Shown: positions 1 through 8,657 of the stretch, piece by piece
Position numbering within the stretch: position 1 is the stretch's first letter
How the letters are laid out: each line of letters opens with the position of its first letter
NCBI GenBank assembly: GCA_947500775.1
Contig: CANMTD010000002.1
Location: forward strand, 744,001 to 808,000
Length of the DNA: 64,000 nt
Direction: 5' to 3'
Source of the DNA: an uncultured Paracoccaceae bacterium
GTDB lineage: Bacteria > Pseudomonadota > Alphaproteobacteria > Rhodobacterales > Rhodobacteraceae
The notes under the pieces: generated by a model
Databases searched by the model: none
What the model was told of the DNA's origin: nothing
The model's input: only the letters and a program-made list of their open reading frames with translations
Made by a program: the position numbers and the translations under genes

Positions 1-1074
1 CCGATCGACCAGCTGGCCGAAAAATCGCATTATCTTGAGGTCTGCTATCTGCTGCTGTACGGCGAATTGCCGACGGCAACCGAGTTGGAAGATTTCGAAT
101 ACCGCGTGACCCGTCACACGATGGTCCACGAACAGATGATGAATTTCTTCCGCGGGTTCCGCCGCGATGCGCATCCGATGGCCGTGATGGTCGGTGTGGT
201 CGGCGCGATGTCCGCGTTTTATCATGACAGCACCGATATTTCGGACCCCTGGCAGCGCGAAGTCGCCTCGATCCGTCTGATCGCGAAAATGCCGACGATT
301 GCCGCGATGGCCTATAAATACACCATTGGTCAGCCGTTCGAATATCCGCGCAACGATCTGGATTACGCGTCGAACTTCCTGCGGATGTGTTTCGCCGTTC
401 CGGCCGAAGATTATCAGGTCGATCCGATCCTGAGCCGGGCGATGGACCGTATCTTTACCCTGCATGCGGATCATGAACAGAACGCCTCGACCTCGACCGT
501 GCGTCTGGCGTCGTCCTCGGGGGCGAACCCGTTCGCGTCGATCGCGGCGGGGATTGCCTGTCTGTGGGGTCCGGCGCATGGCGGCGCCAATCAGGCCTGT
601 CTGGAAATGCTGCGTGAAATCGGCACCGTCGACCGGATTCCCGAATTCATCGCCCGTGCCAAGGACAAGAACGATCCGTTCCGCCTGATGGGCTTTGGCC
701 ACCGCGTCTACAAGAACTTCGACCCGCGCGCCAAGGTGATGAAGAAATCCGCGGACGAGGTTCTGGACCTGCTGGGCATCGACAACAACCCGACGCTTCA
801 GGTTGCCAAGGAACTGGAAAAACAGGCGCTGAACGACCCGTATTTCGCCGAAAAGAAACTGTTCCCGAATGTTGATTTCTATTCGGGCATCATTCTGGAG
901 GCGATGGGCTTCCCGACCTCGATGTTCACCCCGATCTTCGCGCTGAGCCGCACCATCGGCTGGGTCAGCCAGTGGAAAGAGATGATTTCCGACCCCGGCC
1001 TGAAAATCGGCCGCCCACGGCAGTTGTATACCGGCGAAACCCGGCGCGATTACGTGGATGTGGAAAACCGCTAA
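1..1074 (+). CDS. gltA: Citrate synthase, 3' part
   Basis: Condenses oxaloacetate and acetyl-CoA to citrate in the cytosol, the entry step of the TCA cycle. The frame is open from the first base of the window, so the N-terminus lies outside. The visible 357 codons carry the three catalytic signatures: GPAHGGAN (substrate-binding His), GFGHRVYKN with the following DPRA (catalytic His and Arg), and NVDFYSG (catalytic Asp). The length and the C-terminal end in DVENR fit the hexameric bacterial type II enzyme. A strong hairpin with a T-run follows 21 bases after the stop, so this is the last gene of its transcript. The identification is secure; only the 5' end is missing. Confidence 0.97.
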   Translation, partial: PIDQLAEKSHYLEVCYLLLYGELPTATELEDFEYRVTRHTMVHEQMMNFFRGFRRDAHPMAVMVGVVGAMSAFYHDSTDISDPWQREVASIRLIAKMPTIAAMAYKYTIGQPFEYPRNDLDYASNFLRMCFAVPAEDYQVDPILSRAMDRIFTLHADHEQNASTSTVRLASSSGANPFASIAAGIACLWGPAHGGANQACLEMLREIGTVDRIPEFIARAKDKNDPFRLMGFGHRVYKNFDPRAKVMKKSADEVLDLLGIDNNPTLQVAKELEKQALNDPYFAEKKLFPNVDFYSGIILEAMGFPTSMFTPIFALSRTIGWVSQWKEMISDPGLKIGRPRQLYTGETRRDYVDVENR

Positions 1075-1095
1075 GACGCGGAACACGACAATTGG

Positions 1096-1126
1096 AAACG
1101 GCCGCACAATGTTGCGGCCGTTTTTC
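1096..1126 (+). terminator. Rho-independent terminator of gltA
   Basis: An 11-bp perfect stem (AAACGGCCGCA at 1096-1106 with TGCGGCCGTTT at 1113-1123), a 6-nt loop and a run of five T. It sits directly after the gltA stop and before the convergent ArsR gene. Confidence 0.9.
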
Positions 1127-1138
1127 GTTCGGGATCCG

Positions 1139-1852
1139 CTAGATCCGCATATCTGCCGTTGCGGCGATCTCCGCCAGCGGGAAATACCCCTCAATCGCGG
1201 ATTGCCCTTTCGGGGTAAATTCGATCACCCGGCTGCCCGCCTGTCGGCGCGCCCAGCCAGCCTTTGTGATCCGGGTCAGCAGGGCCGCGCCCAGCCGTCC
1301 GGCCAGATGGTCGCGCCGTTCGGACCAGTCCAGACAGGCGCGGCACACAGGCCGCCCCGGCCCGGTGATCGCGGCCTCGGCCACGCCGAAATCCATGACG
1401 AACCCCTGCCCCGCCGGGGTCAGCGCGATGCCCGTAGCCGTCACCTGCAGCAATCCACGCTGCGCCATGCTGTCGAACATCCGCACCGCCTGCGCGCCTG
1501 CCAGATGGTCGTAACAGACCCGCGCCTGCCGCAGCGCCGGATCGCGCGGGCCGGTGCGGGTGCGCAGATGTCCGCGCGCCGCCGCCAGCCCGATCAGCGC
1601 CTCGAGCGTCTGGGCCACATCGGCCCCGGCCAGCGTGAAATACCGGTGCCGCCCCTGCGCGCGCGGCCAGATCAGCCCTGCCTCTTGCAGCTTGCGCAGA
1701 TGGCTGGAGGCGGTGGCGGGCGTCACCCCGGCCTCATCCGCCAGTTCGCGGGCGGTCAGCGCCTTGCCGCTCATCAGCGCGATCAGCATGTTGGCGCGGG
1801 CCGGTTCGCCGATCATCGTGGCGATGCGGGAAATATCGGGACCTTCTTTCAT
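1139..1852 (-). CDS. ArsR-family winged-helix transcriptional regulator
   Basis: A 237-residue protein. An ArsR-type winged helix-turn-helix occupies residues 1-85 (GEPARANMLIALMSG, then LADEAGVTPATASSHLRKL as the recognition helix). The extension of about 150 residues has three Cys/His-rich spots, including GRPVCRACLDWSERRDHLAG, which could hold a ligand or metal. The frame extends upstream to 2278, but that part overlaps the divergent NIPSNAP gene; the ATG at 1852 starts the HTH correctly. It is divergent from the NIPSNAP/ABM/SDR genes with 117 bases between, and an inverted repeat there could be its operator. It likely represses that cluster and itself (inferred from position). The inducer is unknown. 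Confidence 0.88.
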   Translation of the reverse strand: MKEGPDISRIATMIGEPARANMLIALMSGKALTARELADEAGVTPATASSHLRKLQEAGLIWPRAQGRHRYFTLAGADVAQTLEALIGLAAARGHLRTRTGPRDPALRQARVCYDHLAGAQAVRMFDSMAQRGLLQVTATGIALTPAGQGFVMDFGVAEAAITGPGRPVCRACLDWSERRDHLAGRLGAALLTRITKAGWARRQAGSRVIEFTPKGQSAIEGYFPLAEIAATADMRI

Positions 1853-1897
1853 GGCGCCATCCTTGGCCAGCGCATCACGCCGGTCAACCGCCGACAG

Positions 1898-1913
1898 TTC
1901 GATACGGGTCGAA
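1898..1913. promoter_or_regulatory. Candidate ArsR operator (inverted repeat)
   Basis: TTCGA-N6-TCGAA, a perfect 5-bp dyad in the divergent promoter region between the ArsR gene (start 1852) and the NIPSNAP gene (start 1970). The position suits autoregulation plus control of the divergent operon. Assignment is by position and symmetry only. Confidence 0.4.
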
Positions 1914-1969
1914 GCATCCCGGCGCTCAGCCGTGCAACAACCGCCCCCTATCGCAAAAGGAGCCGCCCC

Positions 1970-2293
1970 ATGCTGACCTGTTTCATCCGCTATCAGATCG
2001 ACCCCACCAAAAAGCCCCAGTTCGAACGCTACGCCCGCACATGGGGCCAGTGCATCCCGCGCAACGGTGCCGGGCTGATCGGCTATTACGCCCCGCACGA
2101 AGGCTCCAGCACGCTGGCTTACGGCGTCTATACCATCGACAGCCTTGCCGCCTATGAATCCTATCGCGCCCGGCTGGCGGCCGATCCGCAGGGGCAGGAA
2201 AACTATGCCTTCGCCCTGCGCGAAAACTTCATCTTGCGCGAGGACCGGACATTTCTGAAACTGGCCTCGACCCCACATGGAGAGCCCGCATGA
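1970..2293 (+). CDS. NIPSNAP family protein
   Basis: A 107-residue dimeric ferredoxin-like (alpha/beta barrel) protein of the NIPSNAP group. The start MLTCFIRYQIDPTKKPQFERY and the central GLIGYYAPHEGSST are typical. The family's biochemical role is poorly defined; bacterial members often sit with small monooxygenases and dehydrogenases. An AAAAGGAG ribosome site precedes the ATG at 1970. The frame is open further upstream, but that stretch overlaps the divergent regulator. The stop overlaps the next start by four bases (ATGA), so the pair is translationally coupled. Control is probably by the divergent ArsR protein. Confidence 0.85.
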   Translation: MLTCFIRYQIDPTKKPQFERYARTWGQCIPRNGAGLIGYYAPHEGSSTLAYGVYTIDSLAAYESYRARLAADPQGQENYAFALRENFILREDRTFLKLASTPHGEPA

Positions 2294-2640
2294 TCGCCGT
2301 CATTTTCGAAGTCTTCCCCGCCGACGGGCAAAAGGACGACTATCTTGGCATCGCCGCCGGTCTGCGCGCCGATCTGGAACAGACCGAAGGGTTCATCTCG
2401 GTCGAGCGTTTCCAAAGCCTGACCAATCCCGACAAACTGTTGTCACTGTCGTTTTTCGAGGATGAAGAGGCCGTCGCCCGCTGGCGTGCCCGCACCGATC
2501 ACCGCGCGGCCCAGACCGCCGGGCGCGGCGGGGTCTTTGCCGATTACCGCCTGCGCGTGGCGCATGTGCTGCGCGATTACGGGATGTCGGACCACGATCA
2601 GGCGCCCGCCGACAGCAAAGCGGCGCATCGGGCCGGATAA
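2290..2640 (+). CDS. Antibiotic biosynthesis monooxygenase (ABM) domain protein
   Basis: A 116-residue protein with one ABM-type ferredoxin-like domain: MIAVIFEVFPADGQKDDY at the N-terminus, then EGFISVERFQSLTNPDKLLSLSFFEDEEAVARWR, the pattern seen in cofactor-free quinol monooxygenases and heme-degrading relatives. The C-terminal tail after residue 95 is unstructured and charged. It overlaps the NIPSNAP gene by ATGA and is followed after 37 bases by an SDR gene with its own ribosome site. The set looks like a small detoxification or oxidative-stress cluster under the ArsR regulator. The substrate cannot be read from the sequence. Confidence 0.85.
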   Translation: MIAVIFEVFPADGQKDDYLGIAAGLRADLEQTEGFISVERFQSLTNPDKLLSLSFFEDEEAVARWRARTDHRAAQTAGRGGVFADYRLRVAHVLRDYGMSDHDQAPADSKAAHRAG

Positions 2641-2677
2641 CCGGCGCCGGACCATCCCCAGCACAAGGAGAAACCCC

Positions 2678-3277
2678 ATGGAAATCATCGTGATCGGCGC
2701 CGAGGGGGACATCGGGCGCACCATCTGTGCCGAACTGGCGCCGCGGCATGACATCATCCGGGTCGGACGCAACAGCGGCGACATCCGCGCCGATATCGCC
2801 GACCGGTCGTCGATCGAGGCGATGTACCGGCAGGCTGGCCCCGTCGATGCGGTGGTTTCCGCCGTGGGACAGGTGCATTTCGGCCCCCTGACCGACATGA
2901 CCGAAGAACAGGTCATGCTGGGCCTGACCAACAAGGTCATGGGGCAGATCAATGTCGTGTTGGTGGGGATGGATCACATTGCCGATGGCGGGTCCTTCAC
3001 CCTGACCAGCGGCGTGCTGGACCGCGATCCGATCCGCATGGGGGCTGCGGCGGCCACCGCCAACGGCGCGTTGGGCGGGTTCGTCGTGGGCGCGGCCATC
3101 GAAATGCCGCGCGGACAGCGGGTCAACGTCGTCAGCCCCGGCCTGCTGCAAGCCTCGGTCGAACGCTATGGCGACTGGTTTCCCGGCCACAATCCGGTGC
3201 CATCGGACCGGGTCGGCCGCGCCTATGCCAAAAGCGTGGAAGGTGCGATCACCGGGCAGGTCATCATCGTGGAATGA
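2678..3277 (+). CDS. Short-chain dehydrogenase/reductase family protein
   Basis: A 199-residue small SDR. A nucleotide-binding glycine motif lies at the start (VIGAEGDIGRTI, residues 5-16). The catalytic Ser is in LTSGVLDRDP, but the usual Tyr-x-x-x-Lys is not obvious: the stretch after it reads GAAAATANGALGGFVVGAA, so Tyr and Lys are replaced. This is common in short atypical SDRs annotated as 'SDR family'. The later RVNVVSPGLLQAS matches the family PG motif. An AAGGAG ribosome site lies 7 bases before the ATG. It is the last gene of the ArsR-linked trio. Loss of the Tyr/Lys pair makes ordinary alcohol dehydrogenase activity doubtful. Confidence 0.85.
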   Translation: MEIIVIGAEGDIGRTICAELAPRHDIIRVGRNSGDIRADIADRSSIEAMYRQAGPVDAVVSAVGQVHFGPLTDMTEEQVMLGLTNKVMGQINVVLVGMDHIADGGSFTLTSGVLDRDPIRMGAAAATANGALGGFVVGAAIEMPRGQRVNVVSPGLLQASVERYGDWFPGHNPVPSDRVGRAYAKSVEGAITGQVIIVE

Positions 3278-3301
3278 CGGCGCCCTGCCCCCGAACGCAA
3301 A

Positions 3302-3328
3302 CCGGCAGGCCCTTGCGGGGCCTGCCGG
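3302..3328 (-). terminator. Strong hairpin between convergent SDR and sodB genes
   Basis: An 11-bp perfect GC-rich stem, CCGGCAGGCCC (3302-3312) with GGGCCTGCCGG (3318-3328), and a 5-nt loop. On the minus strand it is followed by TTT, so it most likely ends sodB; it may act in both directions. Confidence 0.7.
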
Positions 3329-3353
3329 ATCGAATTCGAACCTGGAACGCCGC

Positions 3354-3962
3354 TTAAGCGTTCGACAGACGCTCGGCCACGTTTTCCCAGTTCACCAGAT
3401 TGTCCAGGAAGTTGGACAGATAGGCCGGGCGCTTGTTGCGGAAATCGATGTAATAGGAATGTTCCCACACATCGCAGCCCAGCAGCGCGGTCTGGCCAAA
3501 GCACAGCGGATTCACGCCGTTTTCGGTCTTGGTGACCTTCAGCGTACCGTCGGTATCGACCACCAGCCAGCACCAGCCCGACCCGAACTGCCCCGCGCCC
3601 GCGGCGGAAAATTCCTGTTTGAACGTGTCGACCGACCCGAAGGCATCGGTCAGACGACCGGCCAGCTCGCCCGGCATGTCGCTGCCGCCCGGGCCCATCA
3701 TGTCCCAGAACTGGGCGTGGTTCCAATGCTGCGAGGCATTGTTGAAAATGCCGTTCTGCGCCACGGCGCCGGCCTGATAGGTGCCTTTGACGATGTCCTC
3801 AAGGGCCGCGTTTTCCCATTCGGTGCCTGCAATCAGCTTGTTGCCATTGTCGACATAGGCCTTGTGGTGCAGGTCGTGATGGTATTCCAGCGTCTCTTGC
3901 GACATGCCAAGACCGGCAAGCGCATCATGCGCGTAGGGAAGATCGGGAAGTTCAAAAGCCAT
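3354..3962 (-). CDS. sodB: Superoxide dismutase, Fe/Mn family (Fe-type)
   Basis: Dismutates superoxide to oxygen and hydrogen peroxide in the cytosol. The 202-residue length is normal. Metal ligands are visible: the first His in LEYHHDLHHKAYVDN, the second in WNHAQFW, and Asp and His in DVWEHSYYIDF. The Gln in NNASQHWNH is the position typical of Fe-type enzymes; metal choice cannot be fixed by sequence alone. The start at 3962 gives the standard MAFELPDLPYAHDAL terminus; the longer frame to 4034 adds nothing family-like. It is a single-gene unit with its own promoter region (3963-4159) and a hairpin behind it. Confidence 0.96.
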   Translation of the reverse strand: MAFELPDLPYAHDALAGLGMSQETLEYHHDLHHKAYVDNGNKLIAGTEWENAALEDIVKGTYQAGAVAQNGIFNNASQHWNHAQFWDMMGPGGSDMPGELAGRLTDAFGSVDTFKQEFSAAGAGQFGSGWCWLVVDTDGTLKVTKTENGVNPLCFGQTALLGCDVWEHSYYIDFRNKRPAYLSNFLDNLVNWENVAERLSNA

Positions 3963-4159
3963 TGTCGGGCCCCCTATCAAGTGGTTTTCGGTTGTACTAC
4001 GGGACAGATGGAGTGCTTGCGCCCCTTTCGTCAAGGGTCAACAGGTCCCTGTTCCAAACCTATTTCCGCGCAAGGCTGTCCAGACAAGATATACATCGCG
4101 GTTGTCGCCGAAGGGACGCAGCGGGCCAATCCCGCCGATCAACGTCGCCGCATACCCCG

Positions 4160-4735
4160 CTAGCCCGCGGCAAAGACCCCGACCTCACCCCCCGGGGTTG
4201 CGGCGCCTGTCAGCAGATCAAACACATAGCCCGCGACCGAACGGAAACAGATCACCTGTACCAGCCCCTCTTCGCGCAGCCAGAAGGCGGCGGGGACCTG
4301 TGCCAGACGGGTGCGGCGGATTTCGCCGGGGGTGAACTGGGCGGGGTCCATATCCACGGGGGCCAGTTTGGCAATCACCTCGCGCACTGCCGCGCCCTGC
4401 AGCTGAAACACCGCGCGCGCGTCGGACACGTCCACCGCCAGCGCGTGATCCTTGCCCAGCGTCTTGTGCATGCTGGCCAGCGCCACGCCGACCTCGGCAT
4501 AGGGGCACAGCACCAGCAATTCATCGGGCGACATCCAGCAGATGCCTTTTTCGCCCACGCAATGCACGCCGCGCTGCCCCGGCATGTCCACCCCGGCAAT
4601 GCCCGTGGCCGCGTTCTTGATCGCGACCGAGGCCAGATCGCCGCGCAGGGTGATCATGCCCTGCGGCGGCATCTCGGTCACCTGCACCAGCCCGTCGAAC
4701 CGGGCGCCGTTCAGGGCGCTGATGGGATCAGACAT
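4160..4735 (-). CDS. soxG: Sarcosine oxidase gamma subunit
   Basis: The small gamma subunit of heterotetrameric sarcosine oxidase, 191 residues, related to the aminomethyltransferase fold. Typical stretches are LRGDLASVAIKNAATG, CWMSPDELLVL and the C-terminal CFRSVAGYVFDLLTGAA. The enzyme oxidatively demethylates sarcosine to glycine with formation of methylene-tetrahydrofolate and peroxide. The ATG at 4735 is preferred because it overlaps the soxA stop by 8 bases. It is the last gene of the sox operon; 197 bases follow before the sodB start. Confidence 0.93.
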   Translation of the reverse strand: MSDPISALNGARFDGLVQVTEMPPQGMITLRGDLASVAIKNAATGIAGVDMPGQRGVHCVGEKGICWMSPDELLVLCPYAEVGVALASMHKTLGKDHALAVDVSDARAVFQLQGAAVREVIAKLAPVDMDPAQFTPGEIRRTRLAQVPAAFWLREEGLVQVICFRSVAGYVFDLLTGAATPGGEVGVFAAG

Positions 4736-7700
4736 TCTGTTTCTCCCCTTCCTTGTCGTAAAAGACCGGATCGACGATCCGCGCGCTGACCGTGCTGCCA
4801 TCGACCTTGGCGAACTCCACGGTCTCGCCCATCCGGTCGGGCCCGTTCAGCACCAGCCCCATGGCGATGCCCCGGTCAAGCGTCGGCGAATGATAGGTCG
4901 AGGTGACGCGCCCTTGCGTATTGCGTTGCCCGTTGGCGTTCTGCCCCGGCGCAATCGCATAGGCGCCATCGGGCAGCACCGATGTATCCAGCGTTTCCAG
5001 ACCCACCAGTTTCCAGCGTTTGGGATCGGTCATATGCGACCGTTCCTGCGCCCGTTTGCCCAGGTAATCGTCCTTTTTCTTCGAAATCGCCCAGTTCAGC
5101 CCCAGATCCTGCGGAATGATCGTGCCGTCGGTTTCGTCGCCGATCATGATGAACCCCTTTTCGGCCCGCATGATGTGCAGCGCCTCGGTCCCATAGGGCA
5201 TCATCCCGTGGTCCTTTCCCGCCTCTGCCAGCATCTGCCAGAACGCCAGCCCCTGCGATGCGGGCACGGCGATCTCATAGCTCAGCTCGCCCGAGAACGA
5301 GATGCGGTAAACCCGCGCCTGCACCCCGCCCAGCGTGCCATCGGCCCAGCCCATGAAGGGCAGCGCCTCTTTGCTGACATCCATGCCGCCCAATTGTTCC
5401 AGCACCTTGCGGGCCTTGGGGCCGACCACCGCGATCTGGGCGTATTGTTCGGTCAGATTGGCGACATAGACCTGCATGTCCCACCATTCGGTCTGCAGCC
5501 ATTCCTCCATATGCGCGTGGATATGGTCGGCGCCGCCGCTGGTGGTGTGGCACAGGAAGGTATCATCGTCGATCCGCGCCACGACCCCGTCATCCATCAG
5601 GAACCCGTTTTCGTTGCACATCAGCCCGTAACGGCATTTGCCCGGTTTCAGCGTGGACATCATGTTGGTGTAAAGCAGGTCCAGGAACCTGCCCGCATCC
5701 GGCCCTTTGACCAGCAGTTTCCCAAGGGTCGAGGCATCCAGCAGCCCGACATTGCTGCGGGTATTGCGAACCTCGCGCGCGACGGCGGTTTCGCGGGTCT
5801 CGCCCCGCCGCAGATAGGTATAGGGGCGGCGCCAGTGGCCGACCGGTTCGAAATCCGCGCCATTGTCGGCGTGCCATTGCTGCATCGGGGTGCAGCGCAG
5901 CGGCTGGAAGGTCGCGCCGCGCGCCTCGCCCGCGATCGCGGCCATGGAAATCGGCTGATACGGCGGGCGGAAGGTGGTGGTGCCGACGGTCGGAATTTCG
6001 GCATCCAGCGACTGAGACAACACCGCCAGTCCGTTGATATTGCTTAGTTTCCCCTGATCGGTTGCCATGCCCAGCGTGGTATAGCGTTTGGTATGTTCGA
6101 CGCTTTCATAGCCTTCGCGCGCGGCCAGTTGCACATCGCTGACCTTGACGTCGTTCTGATAGTCCAGCCACATTTTCATGCGTTTCTGGATATGGGCGCC
6201 CTGCGGCATGATCCAGACCGGCTCCATCGCCGCCTCGTCCGGCGCGTGGGCCTTGGCAATGGCCCCGCCTTTGGCGTTCAGCCCCACGGCCTTGATCGCC
6301 TGTTTGCCCGCCGCATCGCCATCGGCCAGCACGGCCCCGGCCTGCAGATGCCCGTTCGAGGCCCCCGCCGCGATCACGAAGGGCGCGCCATCGTGCGACA
6401 GCGGCGCGCGCGCCGGATCGGGCCGGAAATGGGCCTGAGCCTCGTCCCAGATCAGCTTGCCCCCGCAATGGGACCACAGGTGCACCACCGGCGACCAGCC
6501 GCCCGACATGGCGACCACATCGCAGGCGACCTCTTCCAGCATCGCGCCCTCGCCTGCCTGCGTGCACAGCGTCACGCCGGTAACGCGTTTGCCGCCCTTC
6601 ACCGCGGCAATCGCGCGGCCACATTCGACGCGGATACCCGCATCGCGCGCGGCCTGTGGCAGATCGCCGGTAACGGTGGCGCGCGCGTCGACGATGACCG
6701 GCACCTCCAGCCCCGCCGCTTTCATCACCAGCGCGGTGCGATAGGCGTCGTCGTTATTGGTCACAACCACGGTGCGGTCGCCCGGGCTGACGCCCCAGTT
6801 GACCACGTAATCCCGCACGGCCGAGGCCAGCATGACGCCGGGCACATCGTTTCCGGCAAAGCTCAGCGGGCGTTCGATCGCGCCCATGGCGGTGATCACC
6901 TGTTTGGCGCGCACCTTCCACAGCCGGTGGCGCGGACGCCCGTCGCCGGGGGTGTGATCGCCGACCCGTTCATAGGCCAGCACATAGCCGTGGTCATAGA
7001 CCCCCGCCGCCATCGTGCGCAGGCGCAGGGTGACATTCGGCATGTTTTCAAGGGCTTCGACGGATTTCCTGATCCAATCGTCCGCCGGTTCGCCATCAAC
7101 CTTGACCCCGTCGACCGGTGCGCGCCCGCCCCAGCCCGCGGTCTGTTCGACCAGCAGAACCCGCGCGCCCGCGCGGCCCGCCGCCAGCGCGGCCTGCAGC
7201 CCGGCGATCCCGCCGCCGACGATCATCACATCGGCAAACAGGTGGAAATGTTCATACCGGTCGGCGTCCGGTTCCGTGGGGACCTTGCCCAGCCCCGCCG
7301 ATTGCCGGATGAAGGGTTCGTATACATGTTTCCAGAAAGCGCGCGGATACATGAACATCTTGTAATAGAACCCCGCCGGCAGGAACCGCGACAGGCGGGC
7401 GTTGACCGCGCCCACGTCGAATTCAAGGCTGGGCCAGTGGTTCTGACTGCCCGCGGCCAACCCGTCGAACAGCTCGGTCGTGGTGGCGCGCTGGTTGGGT
7501 TCGAACCGCGCGCCGGTGCCCAGATTGACCAGCGCATTCGGTTCCTCGGCGCCGCTGGCCACCACCCCGCGCGGGCGGTGGTATTTGAACGAACGGCCCA
7601 TCATCATCTGGTCGTTGGCCAACAGGGCCGAGGCCAGCGTATCGCCAGCATAGCCGGTCATCGGGCGGCCGTTGAAGGTAAAGCTTTGACGGTGCGACCG

Positions 7701-7739
7701 GTCGATCAGACGGCCGCCGGTTTGCAGGCGGGTGCTCAT
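4728..7739 (-). CDS. soxA: Sarcosine oxidase alpha subunit
   Basis: A 1003-residue alpha subunit, the normal size. In order: an N-terminal 2Fe-2S-ferredoxin-like region without its cysteines (FNGRPMTGYAGDTLASALLAN), an NAD-binding Rossmann domain (DVMIVGGGIAGLQAALAAGRAG, about residue 170), a pyridine-nucleotide-disulfide oxidoreductase core with TNNDDAYRTALVM, and a C-terminal GcvT-like folate-binding half (from about residue 610, e.g. NVGLLDASTLGKLLVKGPDAG). This half transfers the methyl group of sarcosine to tetrahydrofolate. Its start overlaps the soxD stop by ATGA. The ATG at 7739 is chosen because it gives the standard MSTRLQTGGRLIDR terminus. Confidence 0.97.
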   Translation of the reverse strand: MSTRLQTGGRLIDRSHRQSFTFNGRPMTGYAGDTLASALLANDQMMMGRSFKYHRPRGVVASGAEEPNALVNLGTGARFEPNQRATTTELFDGLAAGSQNHWPSLEFDVGAVNARLSRFLPAGFYYKMFMYPRAFWKHVYEPFIRQSAGLGKVPTEPDADRYEHFHLFADVMIVGGGIAGLQAALAAGRAGARVLLVEQTAGWGGRAPVDGVKVDGEPADDWIRKSVEALENMPNVTLRLRTMAAGVYDHGYVLAYERVGDHTPGDGRPRHRLWKVRAKQVITAMGAIERPLSFAGNDVPGVMLASAVRDYVVNWGVSPGDRTVVVTNNDDAYRTALVMKAAGLEVPVIVDARATVTGDLPQAARDAGIRVECGRAIAAVKGGKRVTGVTLCTQAGEGAMLEEVACDVVAMSGGWSPVVHLWSHCGGKLIWDEAQAHFRPDPARAPLSHDGAPFVIAAGASNGHLQAGAVLADGDAAGKQAIKAVGLNAKGGAIAKAHAPDEAAMEPVWIMPQGAHIQKRMKMWLDYQNDVKVSDVQLAAREGYESVEHTKRYTTLGMATDQGKLSNINGLAVLSQSLDAEIPTVGTTTFRPPYQPISMAAIAGEARGATFQPLRCTPMQQWHADNGADFEPVGHWRRPYTYLRRGETRETAVAREVRNTRSNVGLLDASTLGKLLVKGPDAGRFLDLLYTNMMSTLKPGKCRYGLMCNENGFLMDDGVVARIDDDTFLCHTTSGGADHIHAHMEEWLQTEWWDMQVYVANLTEQYAQIAVVGPKARKVLEQLGGMDVSKEALPFMGWADGTLGGVQARVYRISFSGELSYEIAVPASQGLAFWQMLAEAGKDHGMMPYGTEALHIMRAEKGFIMIGDETDGTIIPQDLGLNWAISKKKDDYLGKRAQERSHMTDPKRWKLVGLETLDTSVLPDGAYAIAPGQNANGQRNTQGRVTSTYHSPTLDRGIAMGLVLNGPDRMGETVEFAKVDGSTVSARIVDPVFYDKEGEKQNV

Positions 7740-8065
7740 GCGATGTCTCTCCAGCGCGGGGCGGGGCGTTTGGCGGTAATTGCGTCTTTGATGTCTTGCG
7801 GCGGTTCGGTGGTCTGCGCCGGATAGGTGCCGAACACCTCCAGCGTGGTGGTGCAGCGGGCGGCGTGGAACCACTTGCCGCAGCCGCTGCTGTGGCGCCA
7901 GCGTTCGAAATGCACGCCCTTGGCGTTTTCGCGCTGGAACAGATAGCCTTCGAAATCCTCATCCGACGATCCGGGGCCAAAGCGTTTCAGATGCGCCTCG
8001 CCCCCGGCGTGCAGTTCGGTTTCCTCTGCGGCGATGCCGCAGCAGGGACAGGTCAGGATCAGCAT
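7736..8065 (-). CDS. soxD: Sarcosine oxidase delta subunit
   Basis: A 109-residue zinc-binding delta subunit. The N-terminal MLILTCPCCG supplies Cys6 and Cys9; the later His58 and Cys62 in RWRHSSGCGKWF complete the zinc site known in the family. It overlaps soxA by ATGA. In most relatives soxD follows soxB directly; here about 1.15 kb with two extra small genes separates them. The 5' extension of the frame to 8152 has no family similarity. Confidence 0.94.
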   Translation of the reverse strand: MLILTCPCCGIAAEETELHAGGEAHLKRFGPGSSDEDFEGYLFQRENAKGVHFERWRHSSGCGKWFHAARCTTTLEVFGTYPAQTTEPPQDIKDAITAKRPAPRWRDIA

Positions 8066-8164
8066 GGCAGGCCTCCGCGCGCGCTGGACAGGGATGGGCG
8101 CGCGGTCACGCCAAAGGCGGGCGCCAAGGGACGCCCGCCCGGTCGTGCGCAACGATAACGCGCG

Positions 8165-8368
8165 TTATTCGGTTGCGGCTGGTGCTGCGGTTCCGTCCAC
8201 AGGCGCCGTGGCCTCGGGCGCGACCAGAGCGGCCGGTTCGGTCGGCGCAGAGGTTTCGCCGCCGCCACCGCCCGTAAGCGCCATGAACACGATGACAATC
8301 GCGATAAGGATTGCGCCGGCGACCAGCCAATTCCCGAACGAGCCTTTGTTGGTTGAATAGTCTGACAT
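8165..8368 (-). CDS. Small single-pass membrane protein, unknown
   Basis: A 67-residue protein not recognised as a family. Residues 1-12 are polar (MSDYSTNKGSFG), 13-33 form one hydrophobic helix (WLVAGAILIAIVIVFMALTG), a short Gly run follows, and the rest is an Ala/Pro/Thr/Glu-rich tail that looks disordered. The start is supported by a near-perfect AAGGAGGG ribosome site. It lies on the sox strand between the inserted membrane protein gene and soxD, with about 100 bases to soxD, so it may be co-transcribed. Good ribosome site and protein-like composition support a real gene; function is unknown. Confidence 0.7.
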   Translation of the reverse strand: MSDYSTNKGSFGNWLVAGAILIAIVIVFMALTGGGGGETSAPTEPAALVAPEATAPVDGTAAPAATE

Positions 8369-8549
8369 AATGCACCCTCCTTTGGTGAGGAGGTCAGGAT
8401 CGCACAGCCCCGCACCGAGACAACGGTCCCGGCGCAGGCGTCAGGATTTCGGCGACGAACAGCCGGGACACCCGCAACCCTTGGGCCGTTTTCGGCCACA
8501 TCGGGCAAATGCGGCGCTTCACACCGCAGGGACGCGCCCGAGCCTGGGT

Positions 8550-8580
8550 GGGCGCCTTGTGCGCCCTCCCGGGGGGAGGG
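8550..8580. repeat. Overlapping GC-rich hairpins in the sox intergenic gap
   Basis: GGGCGC-cttgt-GCGCCC (8550-8566) overlaps CCCTCCC-ggg-GGGAGGG (8564-8580). The two stems share three bases, so they are partly exclusive. They lie in the 289-base gene-free stretch 8369-8657 between the two extra genes of the sox operon. No T-run follows, so a role in mRNA processing is more likely than termination. I see no gene in this gap. Confidence 0.45.
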
Positions 8581-8657
8581 TCGGGCGCGGCCCGGGCTGC
8601 AGGCACCCCGGGCTGAAAATGGTTCTGTGGTAACGAGGCTTGAGCGATCTAAGACAG

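Noticed and set aside
1853-2278. N-terminal extension of the ArsR protein
   Set aside because: It would overlap the NIPSNAP gene on the opposite strand and has no family similarity; the HTH begins right after the ATG at 1852.
4542-7826. Long plus-strand frames opposite soxA (e.g. 4542-6047, 6093-7826)
   Set aside because: They mirror soxA codons in a GC-rich gene, are rich in His/Arg/Gly/Pro and show no protein family; soxA is certain.
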